From the NCBI GenBank assembly GCA_018818125.1, contig JAHISQ010000120.1, positions 68,658-132,657 on the forward strand: a stretch of DNA of 64,000 nt, in the 5' to 3' direction. The stretch is from Candidatus Rifleibacteriota bacterium (GTDB lineage: Bacteria; Muiribacteriota; Ozemobacteria; Ozemobacterales; Ozemobacteraceae). The notes below the pieces were generated by a model, which worked only from the letters and a program-made list of their open reading frames with translations, made no database searches and was not told the origin of the DNA. Each line of letters begins with the position of its first letter. Positions within the stretch are counted from its first letter, which is position 1. Below are positions 1-8,180 of this stretch, piece by piece. The translations under genes were made by a program, and so were the position numbers.

Positions 1-552
1 GATATATTCGATATCCGGCTTAAACTCCTGCTCACCCGTGAACACCGAACATGAATACATTTTTTTGCTGAAATCTTTGGTGACTCCATGAGGTATACCA
101 AGCGGGATCATGCCTACGCCACCATCCAGATTTTCCCGACTAGCTGCTACATTGACTGCTTTGATATTCATAATCTGAGCGAAAAACATACCAATCGGCT
201 GTTTTGAGCTAACCTTCAAGCTGTTTGAATTGGGAAAGGAAATCTCCAGGTTGGTGAGCTGAGCATCAGTATATCCATTCACTTTCATCATCTCAAGAAC
301 ATGAGCTTTAACCAGTTCCATGTCTTCTGAGCTAAGTTTCATGTCACTTTTCTGGAGATACATCATCCTGTCGTAGCCAGCTTTCCAAGCCGCATTGACA
401 GCTGTCTGGAGTTTTGCGTGGCTATAATAGAGAAATCCAACGTCTGTGACAAGGGCTATTACGCTAATCATTAGAATAGCTATTCCCACAACCATGAATA
501 GAATGCTGCCCTGTCTGGAATGGGTTCGATTGATCAGCCTTGGATAATGCAT
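1..552 (-). CDS. TadE/TadG-like pilus-assembly protein, N-terminal part
   Basis: The gene enters from the left edge, so only the first 184 codons are seen, with no stop. It starts at ATG 552, preceded by GGGGAAA. After a short basic, polar N-terminus there is one hydrophobic helix (about residues 16-38, SILFMVVGIAILMISVIAL), then HAKLQTAVNAAWKAGYDR. This layout is typical of Flp pilus-assembly TadE/TadG-like proteins (PF13400 family), where the helix anchors the protein in the inner membrane and an alanine-rich segment follows. The downstream part is in the periplasm by analogy. No tad ATPase is visible because the window ends here. The family assignment rests on N-terminal architecture only. 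Confidence 0.6.
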   Translation of the reverse strand, partial: MHYPRLINRTHSRQGSILFMVVGIAILMISVIALVTDVGFLYYSHAKLQTAVNAAWKAGYDRMMYLQKSDMKLSSEDMELVKAHVLEMMKVNGYTDAQLTNLEISFPNSNSLKVSSKQPIGMFFAQIMNIKAVNVAASRENLDGGVGMIPLGIPHGVTKDFSKKMYSCSVFTGEQEFKPDIEYI

Positions 553-1093
553 AATATTTCCCCTTATTTATCCGGTAAAGCCAGTTACCGGGTTACGCTG
601 ACTTACAAAAATCATTCTGAACAAATAACGTGAAAAAGAAGTCTATTGCACATCAGGTCTATGTAATCGGAGCAGACTCGAGCTTAGTTTCTGTATGCTG
701 CGTATAAGTTTGACCTGCATAATTTTCCAATTGACACGCGATGGGTTGTCCATGGCTATAGCATAGCCGTCAATTGTACAGCAATAATTATGCCATTGTA
801 TGGTCCGCTGTTAATGCTGACAACAAGGGTGGGTGGTGAAAAACTCCGCTTTAGTGTGGTAAAAATGCCTAGTAGCTCCCAACTTACCGTTCATGGTTTA
901 TCCAGTCGCTAAAAATTTGCTAGAGCACTTTAAATAAGCATGGAATGGCAATTCATATCGAATTGAAATAGAACAATCTTTCAAGCATGAGGTGTACAAA
1001 TAGAAAAGGCAGAACAAGTTTGACGACAGTTTAATAAGGATGAATTATGTTCTGCTGGCAAAGTAGTGACTAAACAGGAAACACAGCAACTTC
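553..1093. other. Intergenic stretch without a recognisable gene
   Basis: About 540 bases contain no open frame with a credible start or family signature. The part nearest the TadG-like gene has a small hairpin (CCGGTAA at 572-578 against TTACCGG at 585-591) that would lie in its 5' leader. A larger nested palindrome sits at 728-776. The right-hand end is probably decayed sequence belonging to the aminotransferase relic that follows. Confidence 0.6.
728..776. repeat. Nested inverted repeat (cruciform-like)
   Basis: The outer arms CAATTGAC (728-735) and GTCAATTG (769-776) are perfectly complementary. Inside, GGCTAT (754-759) pairs with ATAGCC (763-768) around a 3-nt loop. The combination would fold as a stem with an internal hairpin. 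No U-tract follows, so it is not an obvious intrinsic terminator. It could be an operator, a mobile-repeat remnant or an RNA element. Confidence 0.5.
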
Positions 1094-1407
1094 GCAGTGC
1101 GAAACATTGGCAAGATATTTGAGCAGCAGCGTTTGCGGCTGGTGCGCAACCTTGATTTGCTGGAAGATTTTTTTAAGCGCCATGAAGCACTATTCAGCTG
1201 GCAACGGCCTCGCGCTGGCACTGTTACTTTTCCTGGCTATCTTGCCGGCAGTGCCCTCGAATTTTGTAATAAACTGGTGACTGAGGCCGGAGTAATGCTG
1301 ATTCCAGGCACTTATTCGATATGTCAGGTGAATATCTGCGTTTTGGCTACGGTCGCGCCAGTTTTGCCGAAGTACTGAACCGGCTCGACGAGTATTTACG
1401 CGTCTGA
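1094..1407 (+). pseudogene. Remnant of a PLP-dependent class I/II aminotransferase (C-terminal part, frameshifted)
   Basis: The frame starting near 1094 reads RLRLVRNLDLLEDFFKRH, then SWQRPRAGTVTFP and EFCNKLVTEAGVMLIPGT. This is the classic C-terminal domain of fold-type I aminotransferases. At about 1315 the frame is lost. Restoring one T gives FDMSGEYLRFGYGRASF and EVLNRLDEYLRV before a TGA at 1405-1407, exactly the family's C-terminal end. Upstream there is no catalytic-lysine domain and stops appear in frame (TGA at 1067-1069). The gene is therefore both 5'-truncated and frameshifted. A sequencing error could explain the frameshift but not the missing N-terminal two thirds. Confidence 0.75.
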
Positions 1408-1528
1408 AAGCATTTATTCGCAGATGACGCAGATAAATATGCAGATAAATACCTAACCTAAGGCAGACCGTAGTCTGCTGAATCATCGTTGAGCACTAGG
1501 TTTCGTTGTAGTCGCCCTAAGGTGTAAT

Positions 1529-2650
1529 CTATTCGGCAATTACGGTGAAGGTTTGGGTCAGGCCGCCGATTGAGATAGTTATCAGGACATTTTTAGTGCC
1601 AAGCCATGTGTTGGATACTGGCCACTTAAAAGATAAACTGTTGTCAGACCAGGTTATCGGGTGTGTACCAATATTTACATCGCCGTAATCTGCTATAGAA
1701 ATTTTTCTGGTTACTGGGTCGTCAGTTGCGCCAAAGTAGTTGCCTGTGATGGTAAGAGTCTGATCCTTACCGATTGGCGATGGTGAATAATTGGTCGCTT
1801 CTGGTGCTTTGACGGTTAAGCCGTTGCTGATTTGACGTCCTCCAGCGGTAAGTATAAGGGTGTGATAACCAGCATAGTTAACCTGTGGCACTCTGAACTC
1901 TATAGTGCTATCTGACCAGTTCAGAATCTGCGCGCTGATGCCCCCAAGGCTTATAGTGCCCCAGGTTTGTCCGAAAGCCTGGCCGGTAATGGTGATGCGT
2001 GCGCCAATGTTGTCGATGTTCGGATTGACCATGCTAATTGTTGGCAAAGTCAGGTTAAAAGAGAAGCTGCTAGAATAACGGTAAGCGTCGAGCCAGACAA
2101 TAACCTGAGCTGTACCTGACTGCGAACTCAAACTATCAGGCACTGTACAGGTAATGCTGGTGTTAGACCAACTTTTGATAATCGCTGGTGTGTTGTTAAA
2201 GGTTACGTAAGTGTCGTTTGTCTGAATACCGAAATATTGACCGTAAACGGTAACATCTGAGCCGATTGTGCCAGTTGTTGGTGAAAGATAGGATATAACC
2301 GGGCCGCTCAGGTTGAAAGGTACGCTAGAATTCGAATAAACCCCACCAACCACTACCAGAAAATTGCCGTTGTTCTGGGCGTTGGCAGGTAATGTGAGAG
2401 TTATTTGAGTATTAGACCAGGTTGTCGGTATAACAGTTACACCGGCATAGCTGACAATACTGGTGCTCTGCACTATACCGAAGTTGCTGCCCTGAATGGT
2501 AGTCAGAGTGCCCGGGCCACCGCTGGTCGGGTATATCGATGTGATAACCGGCCCGGTTGCCACGCTGACTGGCTTGCTTGAGCCGCCGCTGCTGCAGCCA
2601 AGGATAAATATACTGACCAACAAAATAAATAGCAGTAGTATTCTTTTCAT
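1529..2650 (-). CDS. IPT/TIG-repeat lipoprotein
   Basis: A 373-residue exported protein. The frame extends 12 codons upstream, but ATG 2650 gives a proper lipoprotein signal (MKRILLLFILLVSIFILGC) with the lipobox cysteine at residue 19, so this start is preferred. After a serine/glycine linker come four immunoglobulin-like IPT/TIG repeats, each beginning with a P-x-I/T-x-x-x-P-like strand and a G-x-x-x-x-I-x-G-x-x-F-G core (VTVYGQYFG, ITITGQAFG, LTITGNYFG). Such proteins sit on the outer membrane or cell surface and serve adhesion or polysaccharide binding in other systems. No catalytic domain is seen. It stands alone on this strand, facing a non-coding stretch. Confidence 0.8.
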   Translation of the reverse strand: MKRILLLFILLVSIFILGCSSGGSSKPVSVATGPVITSIYPTSGGPGTLTTIQGSNFGIVQSTSIVSYAGVTVIPTTWSNTQITLTLPANAQNNGNFLVVVGGVYSNSSVPFNLSGPVISYLSPTTGTIGSDVTVYGQYFGIQTNDTYVTFNNTPAIIKSWSNTSITCTVPDSLSSQSGTAQVIVWLDAYRYSSSFSFNLTLPTISMVNPNIDNIGARITITGQAFGQTWGTISLGGISAQILNWSDSTIEFRVPQVNYAGYHTLILTAGGRQISNGLTVKAPEATNYSPSPIGKDQTLTITGNYFGATDDPVTRKISIADYGDVNIGTHPITWSDNSLSFKWPVSNTWLGTKNVLITISIGGLTQTFTVIAE

Positions 2651-2716
2651 AGTAGTGATTATAAGCGACTTTAAGCAATGCGTCAACGGCAGACTGCCAG
2701 TTTGTACCGCTTTTGT

Positions 2717-2754
2717 CTACCAGATTTGTAAAGTCAGCTTTACAAATCTGGTAG
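2717..2754. repeat. Perfect 17-bp inverted repeat with 4-nt loop
   Basis: Arms at 2717-2733 and 2738-2754 are exact reverse complements (CTACCAGATTTGTAAAG and its complement) around TCAG. It lies about 65 bp upstream of the IPT/TIG lipoprotein start. No T-tract follows on either strand, so it does not look like an intrinsic terminator. It could be a regulator-binding palindrome, a 5'-leader hairpin of the lipoprotein mRNA, or a repeat remnant. Confidence 0.7.
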
Positions 2755-2914
2755 AACACTGTTCTAGTGCTTCTTTGCGCGAACATCAAAAAGAATGCGG
2801 GTATTTTTGTCTTTCTATCGTGTTTAGGCTGACAGGATGTTAGTCAAACTAGTTCTCTATAACAATTGAACGCATAATAATTTGCCAAGATTCAATGTAG
2901 TAATAATAAAAGAG

Positions 2915-3260
2915 TAAGGGCGTAGGCGGGTTTCCCATAAGCGTAAGCTTTTTTGCACAAGGACGTGCTTATGCAGAGCTGCGCAGGATAGAGCAGTTCT
3001 GCGAGGCAGGCACGATTGACGCAATCCCGTGCTCACATGGATGTGAGCATACTCGGCCGCCACAGGATAGGTGCGGTCGGGTGATAACTCTTGCCTCAAA
3101 GCAGCATCTGCCGATAGCTGGAGCGTTGGGCCCGTGGAGCCATGCGGGATCCGCTGCTCTAATGGCTAAAGCCATAATAGCAGCCTAATTCCGCCGAGAG
3201 CCCGAAGATAGCAGCACAAGAGCAATCTGTTGCTCAATGTTGACGAAGGACTCGCTTATC
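2915..3260. other. Hairpin-rich non-coding region, possible structured RNA or repeat element
   Basis: Between the lipoprotein and the MscS gene lies a stretch richer in GC than its flanks and dense in inverted repeats. TGCTCACAT (3030-3038) pairs with ATGTGAGCA (3041-3049). A 14-bp arm hairpin lies at 3153-3184. GAGCA pairs with TGCTC near 3219-3234. Overlapping open frames on the minus strand (80 and 68 codons) have unlike composition, no ribosome site and no family signature, and are best read as artefacts of the structured sequence. The hairpin at 3153-3184 has a diverged partner at 59169-59200. Confidence 0.5.
3143..3188 (-). repeat. Dispersed hairpin repeat, copy 1
   Basis: On the minus strand this 46-bp segment aligns with 59165-59209 on the plus strand. 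Shared blocks are TTAGG, the hairpin core TTATGGCTTTAGCCATTAGA, and ATCCCG. The hairpin is 3153-3184 with loop TTTA. At the base of the stem two adjacent base pairs differ from copy 2, and both sides have changed together (GCT..AGC here, GTG..CAC there), as expected if pairing is maintained. Confidence 0.65.
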
Positions 3261-3432
3261 GCAAAAAACGTGGTGAGTGTAATTGCAATTGAGCCTGATA
3301 TTGATTACGAGCACGAGCACGAGATACGAAGATTATCTACACCAACAGCCGAATTCTGATGCAGGGTTTTCGAAGGGGATTTGCATCTCTCTGGCCGGTA
3401 TGTTAGTTTTAAAAAAAAAGCCCGAGGAAGTT

Positions 3433-5583
3433 ATGAAAAAGCGCCTGATTATTGTGTTTTTTGCCCTTGTTTGTCTCTATAACCCGGTTTTTGCAGAACC
3501 AGCCAGCGGATCGGCAGCGCAAAGCGCCGAAGCCACCGCGACCGAAGCCTTGCAATTGCGCATCGAAAATCCGCGTGATGCAGTAAGAACATTCATGTCA
3601 GTCATGAATGACGTTAAAAATGGCAATGCAGACCATATAGACTCTGCACTGGAAACGCTCTATCTTGACGAAATACCCGAAGAAAACCGGCACAGTCGTG
3701 GTCCTGAACTTGCCGCTCAGCTTTTTAAGATTCTGAATCATTTTACCTTCAAGATTGATGCTATTCCAGTAGAGCTTAGTGGGCGCACATATGTACTGCC
3801 TGTTGGCAAAGAGATTGGTATAGAAATCGCTTTATATCGCTACGATTCTGGCGATTGGAAGTTCAATTACAGCAAGACTCTCAGCCGTCTTACCGAATAT
3901 GTAGAAATTGTAGAAAAGTCGCAAAAAACTCAGCAGGAAGACAGCACTATTGATCCAGTTTATTTTTCTGCGCGCGAAACCATGCGGCTTTTTCTGCTGG
4001 CAATGAACCTTGAAGGTGGCGGCGGAACTTCAGAGGCAATCGCAACTCTTGATCTTAGTCGTTTTGAGCGTGCAGTGAGTCGCGAGATCGGTTCTGAAAG
4101 AGTTGCCATGCTTAAGTCGGTGCTCGATCGTTATAAATATATTGATCTTGTCGAGCTTTCCAATGACCGTCAGGGCCCGCCGGTTGTGTTGTTGAGCCAT
4201 GCTGCCGGTCGCATTGTAATCGAGAAGGTTAAGAATGTAGATTCAAGCATCGAGTCGTGGAAGTTTTCGGCTCAGACGGTTGCCGATCTACCGTCTCTTT
4301 ATGATGCTTTCAAAGACAAACCTTTGGTAGACGGCGTTGTCAGCAATGTTGAAGTGCCGATGTCGGTGCGCATAAGGGATTACATGCGCCATAATTTTCC
4401 TGCTCTTCTGCATCAGAATTTTCTGCTCGAGAACTGGCAGTGGTTGGGGCTGTTCTGTATAGCCTTTTTGGGTCTTGGTTTCAGCCGCGTATCGACCCAT
4501 ATTTTACAGAATCTTATCAGAGTGCTTTTCACCAGTGAAGAGGTCAGCATTGATGCCGCGGCACAGGATCGCTTTATGAAACCGATAAGCATAGCAGCCA
4601 CCACGCTGTTCTGGTGGTTGGGCCTGTCGTTGCTGGGTTTGCCTGGTGATGCCAGGGTAATTCTGCTGGTCAGTGTTAAGTTGGTGTCTGCGTTGACAGG
4701 TGTCTGGGCCGGTTATCGTATGATGGATGTGGTCGGCAATTTCCTGCAGGGAAAGGCCGAAAAAACTGCCAACAAATTCGATGATCTGCTGGTGCCGCTG
4801 ATTACGCGTGCGCTTAAGACCATGGTGATTGTGTTTGGCCTTATATTTGTCGCTGATATTTTTGCGGTCGATATCGACAAGATTCTCGCTGGTCTTGGGC
4901 TGGGTGGTCTGGCCTTCGCTCTTGCCGCCAAAGATACGATCGCGAACGTTTTTGGTTCGCTGACGGTACTTATTGACCGGCCTTTCCAGATTGGTGACTG
5001 GGTTACCATTGGCAGCGCTGACGGCACTGTTGAGTCGGTAGGCATTCGCAGTACACGTATCCGCACGTTTTATAACTCGTTGATCACAATTCCTAACTCG
5101 GAGTTGATCACTGCTCATATCGATAACTATGGTGCTCGGCAGTTCAGGCGAATTACAACTACTATTGGTGTTGCCTATGACACCCCGCCCGAGAAGATTG
5201 ACAGTTTCTGTGAGGGCATTCGTGAGCTGATTCGCAAGCACCCCTATACTCGCAAAGATTTTTACATTGTCAGTCTCAACGATTTTGCCGCAACTTCTCT
5301 GGGAATTTTGCTCTACTGCTTTGTGAAGACCCCGGACTGGACAACCGAGTTGCGCGAAAAACACCGTTTATTTGCTGACATTATCAGACTAGCAGAGACT
5401 CTTAAGGTTGAATTCGCCTTTCCGACCCAGACCCTTTATTTGCGCAATCAGGAAACACCTGTTCATGATAATGTGCCGGTCAGTGAGCTGGCAGCAATAA
5501 GTAAGGGGCAGCAGGTGGCGAGTGAGATTGTTTATAATTCACTTGGCAACCCACCGGTAGTTCCACCGCCAGTTACCTTTTGA
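3433..5583 (+). CDS. MscS-family mechanosensitive ion channel with large periplasmic N-terminus
   Basis: A 716-residue inner-membrane channel that would release solutes on hypo-osmotic shock. ATG 3433 is chosen over the in-frame start 150 bases upstream because it follows CGAGGAAG and opens a clear signal peptide (MKKRLIIVFFALVCL..FAEP). Residues of about 25-310 are soluble and hydrophilic. Several membrane helices follow from about residue 335. Near residue 480 comes the MscS pore helix (LAGLGLGGLAFALAAKD, then NVFGSLTVLIDRPFQIGDWV), the beta domain with GTVESVGIRSTRIRTF, and N-S-x-x-I-x-x-P-N-S. The long N-terminus is as in larger MscK/MscM-type members. No operon partner; the next gene is convergent. 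Confidence 0.9.
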   Translation: MKKRLIIVFFALVCLYNPVFAEPASGSAAQSAEATATEALQLRIENPRDAVRTFMSVMNDVKNGNADHIDSALETLYLDEIPEENRHSRGPELAAQLFKILNHFTFKIDAIPVELSGRTYVLPVGKEIGIEIALYRYDSGDWKFNYSKTLSRLTEYVEIVEKSQKTQQEDSTIDPVYFSARETMRLFLLAMNLEGGGGTSEAIATLDLSRFERAVSREIGSERVAMLKSVLDRYKYIDLVELSNDRQGPPVVLLSHAAGRIVIEKVKNVDSSIESWKFSAQTVADLPSLYDAFKDKPLVDGVVSNVEVPMSVRIRDYMRHNFPALLHQNFLLENWQWLGLFCIAFLGLGFSRVSTHILQNLIRVLFTSEEVSIDAAAQDRFMKPISIAATTLFWWLGLSLLGLPGDARVILLVSVKLVSALTGVWAGYRMMDVVGNFLQGKAEKTANKFDDLLVPLITRALKTMVIVFGLIFVADIFAVDIDKILAGLGLGGLAFALAAKDTIANVFGSLTVLIDRPFQIGDWVTIGSADGTVESVGIRSTRIRTFYNSLITIPNSELITAHIDNYGARQFRRITTTIGVAYDTPPEKIDSFCEGIRELIRKHPYTRKDFYIVSLNDFAATSLGILLYCFVKTPDWTTELREKHRLFADIIRLAETLKVEFAFPTQTLYLRNQETPVHDNVPVSELAAISKGQQVASEIVYNSLGNPPVVPPPVTF

Positions 5584-5592
5584 TAGTGCTTG

Positions 5593-6303
5593 TCAGTTTG
5601 AGATCACCGGCGCTGGCAGAGCATCAGCGATAACATTCATGATAAGATCTGAGCTGTAGCGCTCGGCCTTGATAGCGACATAACCGGAGTTTTCGTAGTT
5701 GAAGTCAAACAGCTGTGAAGGATTTACTGAAAAGGTGTCCATGAACACCAGCTTTCCTTCTTTGTCGACCAGCTTGCATTCAGCTTCGACCTTTTCCTGC
5801 AATACTATTCTTAGCTTGAACATGCTGCTGATGTCCTTGGTAATGAAGCTTTTCCATTGTAAACTGCAGCTTTTTACAATAAACGAAATTGCATAATCGT
5901 CGGAATCTTTGCGCAGAGTCGAGGCGAGTTTGGAAAAATCTGGTGAATCGACAAAATCTGCAGGATTAAGATCAATCATATTGTCGGCAAAAAACAGGTT
6001 GAATGCGGCGACAACATCAGCGGTCTGTTGCTTGTCTGCTGGCTGCTCGTTGTCTCCCCAGCCGACAAATGCGAGTTTTATTTTGTTGGGCCAGTTGTCG
6101 GTCAGCTTGCGTTCAACCCTTAATGCGCTTTTGAGTCGGGCAACTGCCTCTGATAAACCGAAATAGCCTTCTTTGGCAGGCTGTTCGTCTGAAAGCTCTA
6201 TCTTGCGCCATTCAAGATAAAAATCGTCGCAGGCCGGCAGCATGGCTGCAGCCAGCAAAAACGCGGCCAATAAGCTGAGCACCAGTTTTCTTTGCTTGAT
6301 CAA
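5593..6303 (-). CDS. Putative lipoprotein closing the pseudopilin operon
   Basis: A 236-residue protein with a basic N-terminus (MIKQRK), a hydrophobic helix and a lipobox-like LPAC at about residues 22-25, so it is probably lipidated. The rest is soluble, with no family I recognise. Its start overlaps the stop of the pseudopilin before it by 4 bases, so it is translationally coupled and probably belongs to the same assembly. Function unknown; a pilotin-like or minor structural role is only a guess from context. Confidence 0.6.
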   Translation of the reverse strand: MIKQRKLVLSLLAAFLLAAAMLPACDDFYLEWRKIELSDEQPAKEGYFGLSEAVARLKSALRVERKLTDNWPNKIKLAFVGWGDNEQPADKQQTADVVAAFNLFFADNMIDLNPADFVDSPDFSKLASTLRKDSDDYAISFIVKSCSLQWKSFITKDISSMFKLRIVLQEKVEAECKLVDKEGKLVFMDTFSVNPSQLFDFNYENSGYVAIKAERYSSDLIMNVIADALPAPVISN

Positions 6304-7043
6304 AAGTTCTTTACCTCGGGATTAACTTCAATCAGCTTAACGCCAATTTCTTCACTGATAGTTGAGTCGGTCGGGTTAGTACCATTATACCTGCGCAGGG
6401 TAATTCTTATTTTCATGTGCCCCGATTCCTTGTCGGTTGTGGTCACATTAGGTTTTGAAATGAAAATCGAATCAATATCTTGCAGGGTAATATTGGCATT
6501 CATGGTGTCGCGTGCTGGAAATTTCACGAGATCTGGCCTGATATCCGCTGGTGGTGAGCAGCCACTGGCAAATTCGTCCCAGTTCCCATTCGCTCTGAGA
6601 AATAGTTTGTCGCCACGGCAGAGCAGAGCCACGCCAAGCCACGAACCTTTTTCTTCTTTTACGCCGTAATCTGCCTGGCCGTCTTTATACGCTTCGGTAA
6701 CGCTGAAAAACATAACATCAGTGTTGGAGCCGCGTACGCCCATTGCCTTATTCATTGCGTTAGTGTTGATGTAAATTGGCAGTGAGTCAGAGGCTAATCC
6801 GCCCTCTGCCCCGATAGTGTGGGCGCCATTCGCTTTTTCCAGGTAATCTCGAAGTCGGGCTAAAAATACCTGTAACATCTTTTGATTCTGGATTCGCCAG
6901 GATCCTGAACTGAATGATTCGCTGCCGCTTCTGAATATCATAAAGACTGAAACCATAAGTGCAGAGAGAATAGCAGAGGCAATTACAAGTTCTATCAGGG
7001 TAAAAGCTGATCGTTTTTTTGTTAGTTTTCTCATGTCGTTCAC
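6300..7043 (-). CDS. Prepilin-like protein (PilW/GspJ type)
   Basis: A type IV prepilin-like protein of 247 residues. The type III signal is complete: a basic leader, then SAFTLIELVIASAILSALM, where F follows the cleavage site and E5 of the mature protein is present. The protein then continues into a roughly 220-residue periplasmic domain, long for a major pilin and typical of GspJ/PilW minor pseudopilins. The frame can start at GTG 7043 (GTGA overlap with the preceding stop) or ATG 7034; the latter gives a 244-residue product. Processing by a prepilin peptidase is expected, but no pilD is in the window. Confidence 0.8.
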   Translation of the reverse strand: MNDMRKLTKKRSAFTLIELVIASAILSALMVSVFMIFRSGSESFSSGSWRIQNQKMLQVFLARLRDYLEKANGAHTIGAEGGLASDSLPIYINTNAMNKAMGVRGSNTDVMFFSVTEAYKDGQADYGVKEEKGSWLGVALLCRGDKLFLRANGNWDEFASGCSPPADIRPDLVKFPARDTMNANITLQDIDSIFISKPNVTTTDKESGHMKIRITLRRYNGTNPTDSTISEEIGVKLIEVNPEVKNF

Positions 7044-7576
7044 GGGACCACCGGTGGCAGAATCAGGGATCTGCTGGCATCGAAGGTCACAGTGTAGCTC
7101 TGAGAAAAATCTTCCAATGCAACGTTTACTTTCACTTCCAGCATATCGTGGTCGAATTTTTTTGAGGATGTCACCAGATACTCGGTCGTATAGCTCAGAA
7201 CAGGAGCAGGAGCTGCCAGAGCGATGACCTCTGGGGGGTCGGGCTCATTCTGAAGTATAGTGTTATTGTTACCAAGGAAATCGGCAAAAGGCGACGGTGA
7301 CAATTTTGGCAGAGTCGGACTGCGGGGCACCTTTTCGTCGGCAACCTTGTAGCGGTAAGCATGATAAAAATCGGCGGGTACAGCTTTGAATTTAAGTATT
7401 GCCAGCTTTTGTATGCCCTGGGCGAAGAAATCTGACTGAATTTGGGAAAGGCGATGCGGGTTGGTTCGCGAGACATGTGAAACGCTCTTTAGATAAGAAA
7501 GTCCAAGAATCAGCAGAAACATTGATAGCGACAAAACGATGATTATTGCCATGCCTTTTCGTTTATTCAAGCTCAT
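7040..7576 (-). CDS. PilX-like minor pilin/secretion protein
   Basis: A 178-residue protein whose N-terminus (KRKGMAIIIVLSLSMFLLIL, residues about 5-24) has the G-x-A/S-x-hydrophobic pattern of PilX/GspK-type N-termini, which lack the usual E5. The remainder is a soluble domain with no recognised motif. It starts at ATG 7576 after CTGGAGGG, and ATGA overlaps with the upstream gene. Its place between PilV/GspI-like and PilW/GspJ-like genes supports the call, as these three form the tip complex in known systems. Confidence 0.65.
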   Translation of the reverse strand: MSLNKRKGMAIIIVLSLSMFLLILGLSYLKSVSHVSRTNPHRLSQIQSDFFAQGIQKLAILKFKAVPADFYHAYRYKVADEKVPRSPTLPKLSPSPFADFLGNNNTILQNEPDPPEVIALAAPAPVLSYTTEYLVTSSKKFDHDMLEVKVNVALEDFSQSYTVTFDASRSLILPPVVP

Positions 7577-8145
7577 CCCTCCAGGTCAACTATGAAGCTG
7601 ACAGCTTCAATCTGTTTATCTGCATTAACTATAGGTTCGGTCCACTGCACGCGCATGATCGCCTTAATTACCCGGTAGCGATTTTTCTTGTTGTTACTAC
7701 CATCAAACTTGGCCAGAGCCGAAGTGAGAGCCCCGAATTTATAAGTCTCAACCTTGGCAAACTCGTAGTTGTTGTCGATCTCGATAGGTCTGATGCCAAA
7801 AGATACCGAAATCTTCTCGAGTTCGGCGGTGACATTAAATTCGGTTTTAAAAGCGGTCGTTTTGCCAAGAGCTATCTCGTGGCCGGTGCCCGGAAACAAA
7901 ACTTTGCTGATCGATAATTTTGTGGTGCCAGCCATTACTTCGTCAGAAACCTTGGAGAACGAGGCGGCCAGCAGCTGGTTCATCTTTTCTTCAAGAATCT
8001 GCATAGCCTGGACACTGCGGAAATCCTTTTCGGTTCCGCGGTGTCCATAGCTTACCAGACCTGAGATAGACAAGATTGCCACGATCAGAATGCAGAAGGC
8101 CATCATGATCTCAATCAATGAGACGCCTTTATTGTCTATTCGCAT
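7573..8145 (-). CDS. Prepilin-like protein (PilV/GspI type)
   Basis: A 190-residue prepilin-like protein. The leader MRIDNKG is followed by VSLIEIMMAFCILIVAILS, a class III signal with E5 and a long hydrophobic helix. SVQAMQILEEKMNQLL just after it resembles the A-x-x-x-x-E-x-x-x-x pattern of PilV/GspI minor pilins. It is first of the three small pilin-like genes behind the 1357-residue protein and 35 bases from it. It would be cleaved and methylated by a prepilin peptidase and inserted at the pilus or pseudopilus tip. Confidence 0.8.
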   Translation of the reverse strand: MRIDNKGVSLIEIMMAFCILIVAILSISGLVSYGHRGTEKDFRSVQAMQILEEKMNQLLAASFSKVSDEVMAGTTKLSISKVLFPGTGHEIALGKTTAFKTEFNVTAELEKISVSFGIRPIEIDNNYEFAKVETYKFGALTSALAKFDGSNNKKNRYRVIKAIMRVQWTEPIVNADKQIEAVSFIVDLEG

Positions 8146-8180
8146 CTTAACACTCTGCTTTTACACATGGTAATTTTAGA

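Noticed and set aside
2857..3175. Overlapping minus-strand open frames of 80 and 68 codons
   Set aside because: No ribosome site, unlike composition, no family signature; the region is full of hairpins and explains them.
4504..5364. 286-codon minus-strand frame inside the MscS gene
   Set aside because: Shadow of the MscS frame; composition and context follow the true gene.
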